A stretch of DNA of 64,000 bases from Clarkia xantiana subsp. parviflora (Eukaryota; Streptophyta; Magnoliopsida; Myrtales; Onagraceae). A program made the position numbers and the translations under genes. The stretch covers positions 2,338,763-2,402,762 of the forward strand of contig JAPTYO010000007.1 of assembly GCA_036873135.1 (NCBI GenBank), read 5' to 3'. Each line of letters opens with the position of its first letter. Within the stretch, counting starts at the first letter, position 1. Below the pieces are notes generated by a model. That model worked only from the letters and a program-made list of their open reading frames with translations, was not told the DNA's origin and made no database searches. Positions 1 through 12,877 of this stretch are shown here, in pieces.

Positions 1-3000
1 CCTCCTGAAAGAATTCCATGCAATTTTAGCCAACTGAATTCATAGTGAAAAAGTCATGTTATTGCCTGCTACTGCAAGGAGAAATCAATCAACAACTAAG
101 TGTATATTTCAGCTTATACTTCAAGATGGTCACTACAAGTGGCAGACCAAGCGATTGAATAGGAAATATAATCTCCCACTACATTTAATTGTTGGAAAAA
201 AAGAGTAAGAAGAAAGAAACTATTAATCATGCAACATTTCATAAACAGCATATACATGATCAAAAACATAGTCAGGACAAGCAACAATACATTGACAGCT
301 TAATCATTTTTTAAGATAGAATACTGATGAAAAATCTACCTGGTGCATCATAATACTCTGGTGGATCATAAAACACCATGCCTTCACGCAGACGGTGACG
401 TTTCCCTTCAGTACCAGCGTATTGAAAAGTGGTATGCACAGCATATGGCTCCAGTCCAAGTTGTCGATACATTGACTTGAGTAAAATGATCAAGAAAATG
501 TCAAACATGGTGTAACTACGATTTCTACTACTATTAGCCTATCCACTACTTAGGGTGGGTGTTGAAGGAACTAAAGACTAATGATAAATGTATACTGAGT
601 ATTAATAATCTGACATGGCATGTTACCTGGACAAAATAGGTGTGGCCACTGCAAAAAATGCTTACTGGCAATACACCCAACTTTAGACTGCCATCGAAAG
701 CATATGCAAGTCCGCTGTCTTCATCAACAGATGGTCCTAACTGTCTGCGAACAATATCATTAAACCCATTCTGATCCCATATCTTTTCATCTGCCAGAAG
801 CATTTCTTTCCATTCTCTGGCCAACTTTTTTGCTGACTCAGTTGGCCGCCAATGGAAAATCCCAATATTGTACGCAGCACCAACTGTAAAAGAAATTAAT
901 AAAGCAAAACAAAATTTTATAAGCTCTCACTAAAGAAGTAACAAATGAAGCGTCTTTTGAATAGAACAAAAATGCTATACATAGACAACATTTATCAACG
1001 GATAAGATGAACATTAAACGACAGCAAAGAATACTGGACTTCACCAGTCCTTAACATGAGAAGAATGAAGATTTTTTTTCTTGGCGCAAGTAAAAATAAA
1101 CTAGAATGAATGTAATATGCATTTGAAAACTTGATGGAATTTAACGGCCAAATGTTTGACTGCAGAATTATTTTTTACTTTCTTTTTTTTTTTTCTAAAC
1201 ATTAAGCCTACAGGAGAAGAAGATGGAAAATATCTTCCAAGTTCTAAGTCATGGAAATGAAAAGGTCCAGTTTTTGGATGCATCCAACATGAGGATGCAA
1301 TAAAAAGGTTATTTTCCCTAACAAGACTCAACCCATAATGTTGGAGATGATTCATAATATGCATCTAAAATATCACATGCCAAAGCCTATTTTATACTAT
1401 AAAATTCCAACATCTACTTCATAGCTCCCCATGGAGCTCAATTCAATTAAAATCTATGCTTTATGTTTTTGACATCCACTATAAGATTATAGACAGAAGA
1501 AAAGAAAAAGAGCAGAATAATTAGGGGCCATTATCATCTCAGACATGACATATGAAACTCTTAAGCATCTCGAGGGGGTTTATTTAGGAATTGATAGTAT
1601 TTAGAAAGAATGGATCTGTATTCCTCACCTTCTTGCCATTTATCCAAACTGTCATCAACAACTGTTGGAGAGACTTGATCACTAGATGTCAAGACATCTG
1701 CATCAGGGTAACGTGCCAGGTATGGAAGCGGGTTCTATCAGAAAAGGAAACTTATAAGGAACTCAGAAATTAGTTATAATATTAACTTTATAGCTTGTGA
1801 TGCGCGAGCAAGAGTAACTTGTTGAAAACCTATTCTAGATTTACAAGATATGAAAATTCAGTTCTCTAACGATCTTTTTACTAATATCCAATCCATTTGG
1901 CCAAAAAAAAAAACTAATACCCAATCCAGGTTTTTGAGTATCTGTCTGGATCTTCTAGCACCATTACAAACAACATAGATGTTAAATATTTTGATGCCAA
2001 TTGTTGCTATATCTTAGAGCCTCAATCCACTTCTATTATCCTAAACCGAAGCTGATGGTTCTATTTCACCCATACAACAGTACAAGCAGCAGCATTTATC
2101 AGTCACATATTATTAACTCAAGAAACATGAAAGAGAAGCAACAAGTGAGGAGTAACAGAATATGAAATGAGGCAAAGTTAGAAAACTCTAAAGAGATAGA
2201 TAAGAATACCTTGAGCCAAACCATATCTGTATCACACATTAGTAGCTCAAAGCCATAAGGTAGAACAGAGTCAATTAAAATAACTTTCTCTCTCCCCATT
2301 TTGTGAAATGTAGGTGAGCCCCAACCAACATCAACAGTGCTCATGTGGCTACCCATGTCAAAAACTGGAACACCTTTCCAATACAAAGCTTCCAAGAGTT
2401 TGGTGTCCATTGCACCTTCGATCAAATTTAAAATCATTATCAGATGGTCATTCGACAATGAAGCAAGCTCAGAAATACACAGTTACCATATGGAAACAAA
2501 AGGAGGTTACCTACCAACAAGAAGATTTGAAACACCCAAATCACTCAAGTGTTTAACCCAGGTGAGGATGAAATCCATGAATGCATAGTTACCAAATGTC
2601 ACTATAATGACATTGTCCTTAACCCTTTGCTCAAACAGTTTTTTTGTCAGTTGAAATTTCTTCAGGGATGGCATTTTTGTATTTGGAGGTGGAACCTCCC
2701 ATATGGGTTTGTTCCATAGGGTTTTAGGCTGGCTTGGAGGAACTAGAGTTGCTGGGAGTGAAGAATTCTGTGACTGAACAGAATGAGAGTCTGCACCTGA
2801 GAAAAAAAAGGTAAAAAAAACATAAATGAGGCTTGGTCGAAATTCTTACCAAGAGTGAGATTTTGCTTCAGAATTAACGTATCAGTAAGATCTCAATCAA
2901 GATTCTGCAATCCAAAGTTACATGCAAATCGCCAAAACAATTGCGGTCTAAAAAAATCATTTTTTGAACCGAAGAAAGACAAACTGCTTTCCTATTCTTG

Positions 3001-3341
3001 TGATTGCACGAATTGAAGATTCGGAATAATCTAGTCTGATCAAGTGAAATTTGAGTTGGAAAATAGCAGTTGACTTTCTCTCGGGTCAAAATTCATCATG
3101 ACAGACCAAAATGTACAATTCCAATCATATATATTATGAGCTTCCAATGAGAAGAAGAATTACTTGATAGAAACGGAGGCGGAGAGGAGATCCAGACAGC
3201 GTTGTCGGGAGAATTGGTGGAGTAAACGGCGGAGAAGACGTAGAAGGAGGAGACGATGATGCCGACTATCACCGTGGCGTATACTGTTAAGAACAGAGGC
3301 CGTGAATTCGCTGCCTCCTGGCACGAATCCTGCAGCCCCAT
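1..3341 (-). CDS. XEG113: Extensin arabinosyltransferase XEG113 (GT77), 5' part, cut by window edge
   Basis: Golgi type II membrane glycosyltransferase that adds arabinose to the arabinosyl chains on hydroxyproline of extensins. Coding exons: 3341-3164, 2796-2515, 2415-2210, 1734-1629, 883-627, 475-340, and 4-1, where the acceptor of the next exon lies exactly at the edge. All junctions are GT-AG and keep frame, giving about 389 residues. A short cytosolic tail precedes one membrane anchor (about residues 15-38, LFLTVYATVIVGIIVSSFYV). Then come a Ser/Pro-rich stem and the nucleotide-diphospho-sugar transferase domain with GAMDTKLLEALYWKGVPVFD and a DxD motif, CDTDMVWL (DTD at 215-217). Later exons read FNDIVRRQLGPS and YAVHTTFQYAGTEGKRHRLR, which I recognise from XEG113. 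The ATG at 3341 is the first in frame and gives the anchor. The C-terminal third lies outside the window. Confidence 0.93.
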
Positions 3342-4319
3342 TTCTGCTGTCTAGTGTTTCAGACTAATCGCAGCTTCTAAAAGTAACTCATTGATACCAT
3401 CTTCAGCGTCCTGAAGAAGAAAGGATGGAAGTGAATGCTCGACCGATTGAAAAAACAAAAACCTCGAATTCGGTGATTTTCTGGTCGTCGGTGTCGATTG
3501 AATTGAAAATGTGGGGTGGGGTTGGTAGAGTTTTGCTGAAGATTGGAGATTGCTGTCAGTAAAAGATGGAGAAGAAGGAAGTCAGATCAGAGCAGCTCTC
3601 ACCAGGCCAACCCAGCCAGGCCAGGTCAGGTCAACCCTCATACGTGTCGGAGCTTTCTCTGTCTCGCCTGATTTACTTGGATTAAATCTGAATTTCACCC
3701 AAAATAAAAGTACAAATTGTCTAATAGTATGAATTCTTTTTGGAAAACCGTTTATTCTCTTCTAATGTTTTCAGAATATGATATATTCTCATGCATCACA
3801 ATGATTTTAAGTGACATTTCTTAAATGTGACCCATTACGTTTTTACTTAATGTTTCTTAAAAGTGGAATTTCAAATATTTTTTCATAAATTATTTTTTAA
3901 AATTTAAGTAATACAATGTTGTCACTCCATACTCCATAGCATAAATTTTAATTCTTCTACCTTTTCAACTGAAATTAAATCATTTCTACCGTCCTTTCTT
4001 CTTAACTTCTAACATATATTCAAATCTTCACTACCAAACTAGCTATTTATTGAACTCGACTTATATGTCATATTTCAATATCCATTTCATTACTATCGAA
4101 TGAGCTTATCAAACTTTTGAATAAATCAATGAAATTGAATATATACTGTATCTTAAATCCAAGAGTTCAAAAATCCTTATGATTACATTTTTTTTTAAAA
4201 GGTTGTCACTTTATCGAGACAAACTCAAGTTATTTGAGCCGAGTTTGAGCAGTCTAATACTTAACTCGGGTCAGCTCGTTGATGGCTTTGTTGAAAGTGT
4301 AGCGTAACGTCGCCGGTCG
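3342..4319. other. XEG113 promoter side and AT-rich spacer, no gene seen
   Basis: Immediately upstream of the XEG113 start on the minus strand, so 3342 to about 3600 should hold its 5' UTR and core promoter. No clear TATA box was found. The remainder is AT-rich with no coding signal. Confidence 0.5.
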
Positions 4320-4327
4320 CTCACGAT

Positions 4328-4587
4328 TAGGGTTGGCAATTTATGTGGGCCGTGCCGGTTCGTGTCATGCCAGATTCGTGTCGTGTTCTGGGGGTCAGCC
4401 CAAACACGGCCCAACATGAAAAACCGGTACAAAAAATATATAGTAAATTGAATAAAATAATTAACATTTAACCATTTTAGTTTAAAACATCGTATTATCG
4501 TGTCGTGTGTCACTAATATAAAACTCAAACCCGCAATTTCCGTGTCGTGTTCGTGCCGGCCATGGCGAGCGCAAATTGCCAGCCCTA
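4328..4587. mobile_element. hAT-type MITE, 260 bp
   Basis: Terminal inverted repeats TAGGGTTGGCAATTT (left) and its complement with one change (right end AAATTGCCAGCCCTA). Flanks 4320-4327 (ctcacgat) and 4588-4595 (ctcacgtt) match at 7 of 8, the 8-bp target duplication expected of hAT elements. The interior is GC-rich near both ends (GTGTCGTGTTC-like motifs) and AT-rich in the middle. It is non-coding. Confidence 0.8.
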
Positions 4588-4595
4588 CTCACGTT

Positions 4596-5859
4596 GTGGT
4601 TCGTGTAATGATGATTAGAGATATGTAGTTAACCAAAATGTTGTGTTGTATCCAGAATCGGCTATAGGCCTAGTACCTTCCATTCATGGGCCGAAAGACA
4701 GCCCAAAGCGAACCTTCGAGCTTTTGCGAACCTCACCACCGTACTGTGCACGACTTAGCGAGGGAGCCACCCCTGAATCAGGCCTTGTTTCTTCATCCAC
4801 AGATTTAGCAATTTGCTCGGACATTAAAAATTTGGATATCAAATTTTTAAAAATATTAAAGTTTAGACAGCGATTAAAAATTTATTAAAGTTTAGGTAGC
4901 AATTTGGTTATTAACCCCTAAATTAACTAAGTAGAAATGCAACCAGAGTTTAACCAAAGTCTTGTCAATATAAATGGTTGATTTGCTAATCAAACTCACA
5001 GAATAGAGTTAAAGAACAAGTGAATGAGAGGTATTATGCAGCAAAAGATTAGTAACTGATGTTGCTCTATAATCAAGAGTATGAATAACTTACAATCAAA
5101 ATAAATAACATATAGTGCAAGAAAACAAAGTTAACCATATATATAAAGTAACAGTTCTAAAAGTAAGGTTAACTGCTCCTAAATATGTGGTGTCTATTCA
5201 CAATATTCGAAATTAAACAGACATATATCAAGTGCTCAAAATCACTAAACATAGTCTGAATATGTAAAAAAAAAAAAAAATTAAAATATAAAAAGTAAGT
5301 AAGAACTTATTCTTAAAAAAAAAAGAATAAAAATAAAAAGGAGAACCTGGATCGGAATAATTAACCACCGGTCTTCAACATGTGTAATGGAGAGTCAACC
5401 GAGAAGCCAATGAGTGTGCATATTGAATTGTTATTAAAGTCAGAAAGAGGATGTACCTAGATAATACGGCTTTATTCCGTTTGTCGTCCTTATTAAATCT
5501 GGAATGCCCTATTATGACTAAGCTCCAGCAATGAAGTAAGAGTTAATTAAGATGCTTAATTAAGTGCATGCATCATCACGGTGCTTGACAGATAATTAAT
5601 TAATTAGTTAGTTACGTGATTAATAATTGCCAGATCGTAAATTGTGGCTGTCTGTGGTCATGCCTTGTCTGTTTCTGTGATCAGATAGTCCAACTTTTTT
5701 ATTTATTGAAACATACAAACGTGGCACTTAAATTTGATGGAATGTGTTGAAATTTCAACGCAAACTGTCTTGTCTTAGCGCTCTGGTGCTGTATCTGTGT
5801 TTATTACGGCGTAATAATGTCGTTGATTGTGTAATTAAAACGAGCAAGGGACAGCCAGG
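4596..5859. other. AT-rich intergenic stretch with a degraded repeat end
   Basis: No gene. Around 4825-4917 are repeated phrases of the type attaaagtttaggtagcaat ending in gttattaacccc. These resemble the GGGTTAATAACC-type ends of Mutator-like fold-back elements elsewhere in the window, so this is probably a decayed one-sided copy. Poly(A) runs lie at 5265-5325. Confidence 0.4.
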
Positions 5860-6248
5860 GGTTTGGAAATGAAATCGCTACCTAAATTTAACGGTTACAA
5901 ATTATTATCTGAATTTTTTTTTTTTAATTTGCCATCTAAACTTTTAATTGTCGAAGATTAGTTGGAAGATACCATTAAAATCGAATGTAAATTTCAATTG
6001 AGCGTCTAATTAAAAGTTTTACTGCAATTATTTCAATATCTTGACAAATTTATTTTGGTACACGTCAAATGATGTCACGTAGTCGACACGTGCTCTTTTT
6101 CTCTCCAGTTTGAATTTTTTTATAAAAATTGTAATTCGGTATGCAATTGAAAGTTTAAATAGTGACTTTTATTTTATTTAAAAATGTTCGGATAACTATT
6201 TGTAATTTGTAAATTGATCAAAGTTAGGTAGCGATTTTATGATTAACC
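5860..6248. mobile_element. Degenerate fold-back MITE, about 390 bp
   Basis: The left end (gaaatgaaatcgctacctaa) and right end (ggtagcgattttatgattaacc) form a diverged inverted repeat containing AAATCGCTACCTAA, followed by matching inner segments around 'acaaattattatctga' and 'gtaatttgtaaattgatcaa'. No convincing target duplication remains, so the family (Mutator-like by its GGTTAAT-type end) is an inference. Confidence 0.5.
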
Positions 6249-7864
6249 ATTTACATTAAATTAAGGGAGATTTTATATTTATATTGCAGTCTAAACTGGT
6301 AAACGATAAACTTAGGTTGTCATGTCCTTACCATGTAAGTTTACATATTAGTCCCTAGTTCTATAATTACTTTGTAAGTAATTACTATTAGTCCCTAGTA
6401 TATGCCTTGTCTAAGAAACGCTTATCTTTTAATTCAAACAATATTATATAACCTATCACAATGTTTCACTTATATATATGATGGATGCTTTGGTTTCTGT
6501 GTTACTCCTCAGTACACACACCTTTAATAAGAACATGGTATAAGGGCAAGGTAATCAAGGGCCTTCCTTTCGAGTTTCCTTCATCATTTATTCAAGTTGC
6601 AGCATCTCAACATACTGTACTTATTCAACACGTCCAACTAACGACGTCATTTCGCAGTTGCAACTACTCAATTTGATCACGTTGGTAAATTCACAGGTAA
6701 GTGTCAGCTTGAACTATCTGATACGAGACATCAAACCAATAATAAATTATACAAGACTGAGATACATTTAGATTTTTAGAATGAATTATTTGATGCTAGA
6801 CGTTGAGCCAACCATATATTTCATAAATTATACGATATGGGAAATTGGAATCAGCTGAATTAGATATGAGACATTGAACTAGTCGTGAATTATATGTTAT
6901 GGACAGTAGTTGATACAGAGAAATCTCACTTAGTTGAGGATGAATTTGTTTGTGAAGTATAAGGTCTTATTAATATGTGTGTGTCGGTTCAAAATGGTTA
7001 CCTCGCTTCATTTACATTAATAATTCAAATAGGAACATCATTCCATTTACACAACTTTACACAATTTTATAGTTTCTACAACTCTCCAAATCATACGAAC
7101 TATTTAATCGATGACGATGTTTTCCTATGAGAGAAATTATGTGCTGATTAGTACACAAATTGTACGTAGTTGATGACGTCTGCTCATACACGAATTACCA
7201 AGGAGATCCCCAACTAATTAATTAATTAACGTGCCTGCTTGAAAAGAAATGGTAGACAAAAGCAAAACCGTTGGGATTGGCGCTAATAATTATGTGTACC
7301 GTGTACGTACTATATATGCCAGCTGCATTGGGAATATTATAATAGATGATATATAGAGCCAACTGTGTTGACTTTTTTTTAACAATATATTTGTTTGTGT
7401 TTGCATGTTGACCCGACAATCGCGTATTTTTTGGGGTAGACCCATGAAATGATGGCCAAAACCATGGATTGTTACACCAGTTTGACAAAACCACTCGTCC
7501 CCCTACCCAAAATAATGAATGTTCAACCCATATGCATGATAAGATAATAATAACAATAATAATAATAATAATAATGAAATTGCCGGAAAAGGAAATGGAA
7601 AACAGATTAGTGTTTGTGTTTTGCCTTTTTCGATTGAGGTTGTGATCCACTTTGCATGGTGATATTTATTTGATTTTTTTTTCACCAGATGTCTTTGCAA
7701 GGTCATCACGAGAAGGTGTTACACGTAGCATAGTTATTACTCTTAGAATAATTACCGATCGCATTGCGTCCGTTTTTATAAAAGATAATGTGCTAATTGT
7801 GAATATTTTTAAATTTTCAAAATTCAAACTCAAATCACTAAATTAAAGAAGAAGTGTTGTTGAA
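6249..7864. other. Intergenic, no gene seen
   Basis: AT-rich spacer. An (AAT)n-like run lies at about 7545-7575. The open frames here are low complexity with no domain or splice structure. Confidence 0.45.
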
Positions 7865-7873
7865 CCGAAATAT

Positions 7874-8564
7874 GAGTTGTTTTGCTAAGTAGGCATATTT
7901 TTAATTGTAATTACGAAAATAAGCATGTAAAGTTGAAATTTCCAACTTTAAGCAAATCCTCGGATGGGAGTCGAGGATTTGACCAAAAGCTTTGGTCAAA
8001 TCCTCGGATGGGAGTCGAGGATTTGACCAAACGCTTTGGTCAAATCCTCGACTCCCATCCGAGGATTTGACCAAAGCTTTTGGTCAAATCCTCGACTCCT
8101 ATCCGAGGATTTGACCGTAGCTTTGGTCAAATCCTCAATTTTTTTTAATAAAATAACTGAAATAAAAAAAAAAATGTAGATCGGTTTGCATAATCATTCC
8201 AACATTTAAAATCATTCCAACATTTAAATATCAACTAATAATTATGCAAACCGATCTACATTTTTTTTTTTTAATTTCAGTTATTTTATTAAAAAAAAAT
8301 TGAGGATTTGACCAAAGCTACGGTCAAATCCTCGGATAGGAGTCGAGGATTTGACCAAAAGCTTTGGTCAAATCCTCGGATGGGAGTCGAGGATTTGACC
8401 AAAGCGTTTGGTCAAATCCTCGACTCCCATCCGAGGATTTGACCAGAGCTTTTGGTCAAATCCTCGACTCCCAACCGAGGATTTGCTTAAAGTTGGAATT
8501 TTCAACTTTACATGATTATTTTTGTAATTACAATTAAAAATATGCCTACTTAGCAAAACAACTC
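7874..8564. mobile_element. Mutator-like 691-bp palindromic element with nested inverted satellite units
   Basis: Perfect 9-bp target duplication ccgaaatat at 7865-7873 and 8565-8573, as expected for Mutator-like elements. The ends start GAGTTGTTTTGCTAAGTAGG and are perfect inverted repeats for at least 41 bp. The inverted repeat then continues to a short asymmetric loop near 8193-8250, so the whole element is one hairpin with arms over 300 bp. By eye the arms differ at only a few bases. Each arm carries four copies of a roughly 31-bp unit (AAATCCTCG - 9 bp - CGAGGATTT plus GACC), two forward and two reversed, joined by self-complementary linkers such as GACCAAAGCTTTGGTC. The loop holds an 18-bp direct duplication at 8193-8228. 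No coding sequence is present. Confidence 0.9.
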
Positions 8565-8573
8565 CCGAAATAT

Positions 8574-9720
8574 CGTATTACATAATTTTGATATTTATTT
8601 TGGTGATATTTTTATTTATTTATTTATTTTGATGATGATGTCCGTTTCTTCCTTCTTCCCCCCTTCGGCCTTTCCGTCACTTTCTGCAACTTGCATACTT
8701 CGATCTTTGAATTCTGACACTGACAGTACCTTTGAATTCTTGTTTGTTTAATATATATATATAAGCTGAATATCACAGTGAATTATAAATCTCTTTCCTT
8801 TGATCGTGTTGGGGATAGTAAATTATTAGTGACTCCACTTTGAATTTAAAAAATATTTGTTTCCTGTCACATCTAGTTCTACTTGTCTTAATCAAATTTT
8901 TAAAGATTTAGCAAAGCTTTATTAGGTGGAGATGAAGGAAAATCAAGCCTTTTTCCCCACTTGGATCTTATACGTACGTCTGTGATGCATCGATCTGTCC
9001 TTTGCAACTTGTGGTTAGGAACTAGCTTACTTTTTCACCTTTTCCAACTATTTTCAGATGAAGCCACTGAAGCAGTGGCACTGTGGCAGTGAGGCTTTTG
9101 TACATCGATCATTCTTTATACTCTATTTTTTTTGTAATAATCTTTTACTTAGTAGAAAATTGGGTGCACGTGTATCCAATCCGAAAAAATTAGTGGAGAA
9201 AGAAATTTTATATATGTTTAACTACAATGTAATTGTGCAACATTGAAGAGTACAAAGTCGATCATCACAATACGGTTCACGAATAAAGGTGGCGAATCGC
9301 AAACACGAACCAATTCCGAATAGCAAATTTCTAACCACGAGTAAGAGTGAGTGAGTTTTGGTTTCGAGATACGTATAAACACTTTTCGAAATATGATATT
9401 TACCTCTACTCGTAAAGATATTTGTTTTTTAACAAGGTTTTGGGCTTATCATCCCGAAAATACAATAAAACCACAAGGTCGGCAATTAGTAAATATCGGA
9501 AACCACCTTTAAAAACTTCTTTTAAAGCCGTTAACTGAAAACATTCTTTTTGAAGATATTAATTACTTTTAAGTAAAGAGAAATGTATATTTTTGGATAG
9601 TTAAAATGACTAGTAAAATTATTAATAGATTTTGTGGTACCTTTCTACAAATGACCGAACCATTGCTTCCATATTATGCAATGTCTCTAGACATAATGCA
9701 GTATTTACTGCCTAACACTT
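8574..9720. other. Intergenic, no gene seen
   Basis: AT-rich. The 62-codon open frame at 9058-9246 shows no family signal. No RNA gene was recognised. Confidence 0.4.
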
Positions 9721-10360
9721 GGGGGCGTTTGGATGGACATAATCTGAAATTACTTAAAATGTGAAATTACAAATAATGTGACGTAATATAATGTTATTAC
9801 AGCATTTGGTTGTGTTGTAATGTTTTATTATAGTGCTTGGTATGTATTGTAATGTAACTTTATTATTATTATATTAATCTATATGAGAGTATATTATATC
9901 ATAATATGATAAGATTTAAAAAATATATATTTAGACAACAACTAACTTCTTAAAGATTATGTGTGTGGTTAATATTATAGTCATTTATGAATTCTAAAGA
10001 CTAAATATTTAAACTCAATTCGCACAACTACTGAATTCTATTAATTAAAACATTATATATAGTTTTATAAGATATTTTTTATTAAAAAATGCAACGGAAA
10101 ATATTTACTCATTTTATACGAACATCATGTGTAATATTAATTATTATAATAATGAGTTATGAAGTATATAAAAATAAAAAGTTCATAATAATAACAATAT
10201 TATTCTTATAACATACTATAAAGATAATATAAATATTTAGTTATGTAATGTTGGACGTAATCTCACATTACATCCGTTTTTTGATGTAATCTCACACTAC
10301 GATGAATGGAGTTTGGACGTAATCTCAGATTGCAATGGACATTACATTACAATGCATATT
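9721..10360. repeat. GGGGGCGTTTGGATGG-type MITE, longer copy
   Basis: Begins gggggcgtttggatggac and carries repeated variants of 'taatgtgaaattac' and 'tttggttgtgttgtaatgtt'. A second copy of the same left end and interior lies at 40345-40492. The right border is judged from the inverted phrases 'tttggacgtaatctcagatt' and 'ggacattacattacaatgc' near 10310-10350. No matching CCAAACGCCCCC end or target duplication was found, so the superfamily (PIF/Harbinger-like by its G-rich end) is tentative. Confidence 0.5.
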
Positions 10361-12869
10361 ATGTCTCAATAATCTTCAACAAGGTTGTCTTGCGGCTCAC
10401 CAGACGGGATCCCTCAATTTTGCCCTTAAGCACAAATGAGGGTACATGTCTCCACGAATTAGACCTCTCGAATGTAATGAAATAGACCATGGGATTACTA
10501 GGGTTATGGTTGCTTTCTTCTCATTGTTGGTTGCATAAATTCTCAAGAATGTATTAGAAGTCGTTCGGTCGAAACCTATATATAGGGGAAGGAGTGACTT
10601 GTTTCCAAGATATAGACTTACTAAAATACATAGCACAATATATTATTTCCCTTATAGTTAATGAGCAAGCACATTAAGGCCCTAATTTACAAATATTTCG
10701 GCACTATGTGTTAATGTTAGGATTAGTTGCTTCCAATTAACTTACACATTAATTGAGTTTGATTAACGGGCTACCATATAGGGCAACCCGATTGTCTCAA
10801 TTGTCAACCGCTCTCCCTCGCTCGAATATAAGAACGCCTATTACCTATAATTCAAATATTATATTTCTCTACTTCCATTTATTCATACGAAGTTAGTTGT
10901 GCTACTAACCTACCCATATTACTAATCCGTTTGATGTATTATAGCGTATATGTGCAATTAATTATGTCGTTTCTTGTTAGATACTTATAGTAATCTGGCC
11001 ATATTTCAAACTACGTACTCCGGAGTGAACATAAAATGATCATTGGAGATGGCTCCTAGGAAGTGGGTAACAGCACCTCCTCAACCAAGATTAATTGAAT
11101 TTTAAAACCTTAATTAGCTGGCAAACACATATCGATCCTATAACATAGGATAAGATAAGACAATATGATATTGATCCCTTTTAATTCATTGCACGTTTGT
11201 ACAGCTATCTCTCTTACCTTAAAATATTAATTTTTACTTATAATATCTACACATGTATATAATAATTAAACCCCTCCCCATGTCCCAAAGGCTGCTTCTT
11301 GTTACCTTCCCCAATAGCCACAAACAAAATGAATGACTCAACAACTTTATGTTTAACGGCTCCACTTAATTTTTACTTGCAGGCTTCGTTACTTAAATAT
11401 CTTTTATATTTACGATATAAATATATATGCATAACTAGGACATGCAATATTTTTTCGTGGGTCTCCTAGGTCTTCACCAATAAGTTGAATAATTACAACC
11501 CACATAGGGTCGATATGTAAGAAATAAAATATTAACAATAAATATTTTACTTTCTTAAATTTCAACAAATTTTAAATCTTAAATTAAATATCGTTGAATG
11601 GATGAAACGTCGAATTCTTACATAAGTGCGTAAAGATATTTCAACCAACCTTTTCGCCCTTAACTTAATAATATATAGAGATATAGTAAAACAAACAAAC
11701 ATATTTACCAAAAAAAACCAAACAAACATATATATATAGCGACGAAAAGGCCAAGTCCCACTCACGGTCAAACATATAATATAGGAAAGAAACGGTGGGT
11801 TTCTTAATAAATGCATAACGCGATATTTTCTTCGGGTACATGACACGTGCTGCTCCCCCTCTCTCGGCGTTCATGAACTATTCCAATCTTGTAGAAAAGA
11901 AGGAACTTCACGCCGTTGACATTTGAATCTCTAAGTCAGAATGTCCCCCAAGAATTCAGAAACTACACTACAATATAGCTAAATATATTAATTAATTAAT
12001 TGAAAACTAAATAATAGTCTTATAATTAGATTAGAAAATCAATTGACAAGTCAATCCGAGTTGGTTTTAGTGGTTGTTATTTTTTTGGGTTAGTATATAT
12101 ATATGATTACAAATTTAATATACAAATATATATATAATATAGATATTATATTGCGATTTCATGTTTAACAATTTTTTTACTCGATATTTGAAATATTAAA
12201 TTTATTATTTTCAACTTGTTGTCTGATTTTGACATTAATGCTTTTAAGCAATAAAAGTATGTTGCTCCATTTTTACGAACTATTAAAATTGTGTTTATCA
12301 TTTATGTTTATTTATTACTTAAATAATATGTTTTTGTTCATTCAATTTAAGACAAGACGAAAATGTGTAAAGCAAAAAAATTTAACATTTGGACATCGAA
12401 TAGCAAAAGAAAAAAAACATGAGAAATTACAACATAACATATAAGTCAAAACGATTTTAAATTTTTAACACTAGTATAAGATCTAAGTCCGAGATTCGTG
12501 AATGAAAAACTCATAAATAGTTTATCAGAGTCCTCTAATATCAAATAATAGTTAAACTAAATTATTATCATTAAGAGAGTAAATGACTTTGATTGCATAT
12601 TTTCTATTCAAATATGATGTGAGAGATTTTAAAGTGTCGGATTTTGGCGTGCGAGTACACTTTTTTATGCAGAAACGTCGATCTGAGCAAGACCATTAGT
12701 AAACTATGAGGTTTGACGGTTTTCAGTCAAATTCCTTCGTTTAGATGGTCGAATTTGCGGTTTTATATTTATGTCGGTCTTTTTTTTTTATAATATTTTA
12801 GTTTTGTTTGGGACTTTATTGTTAATTTCGGATTTTGTCCTAGGGTTAGAGTTTTAGATTTATATATTT
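10361..12869. other. Intergenic; possible LTR-like remnant at 10380-10860
   Basis: No gene. The sequence 10380-10860 is less AT-rich than its surroundings and contains a TATA-like cctatatatagggg. It could be a decayed LTR, but no paired copy exists here and no border can be placed. The rest is AT-rich spacer. Confidence 0.35.
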
Positions 12870-12877
12870 AAATTCTG

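Noticed and set aside
7222..7709. Minus-strand open frames of 142 and 68 codons
   Set aside because: Low-complexity translation (runs of Ile/Leu from an AAT repeat), no homology pattern, no promoter or splice structure.
7950..8140. Regularly spaced near-identical units resembling a CRISPR-like array
   Set aside because: The units alternate orientation, the linkers are repetitive rather than unique spacers, and the whole lies inside a transposon palindrome with a TSD in a plant genome.
12040..12460. AT-rich frame of 71 codons at 12229
   Set aside because: Base composition alone explains it; no coding signal.
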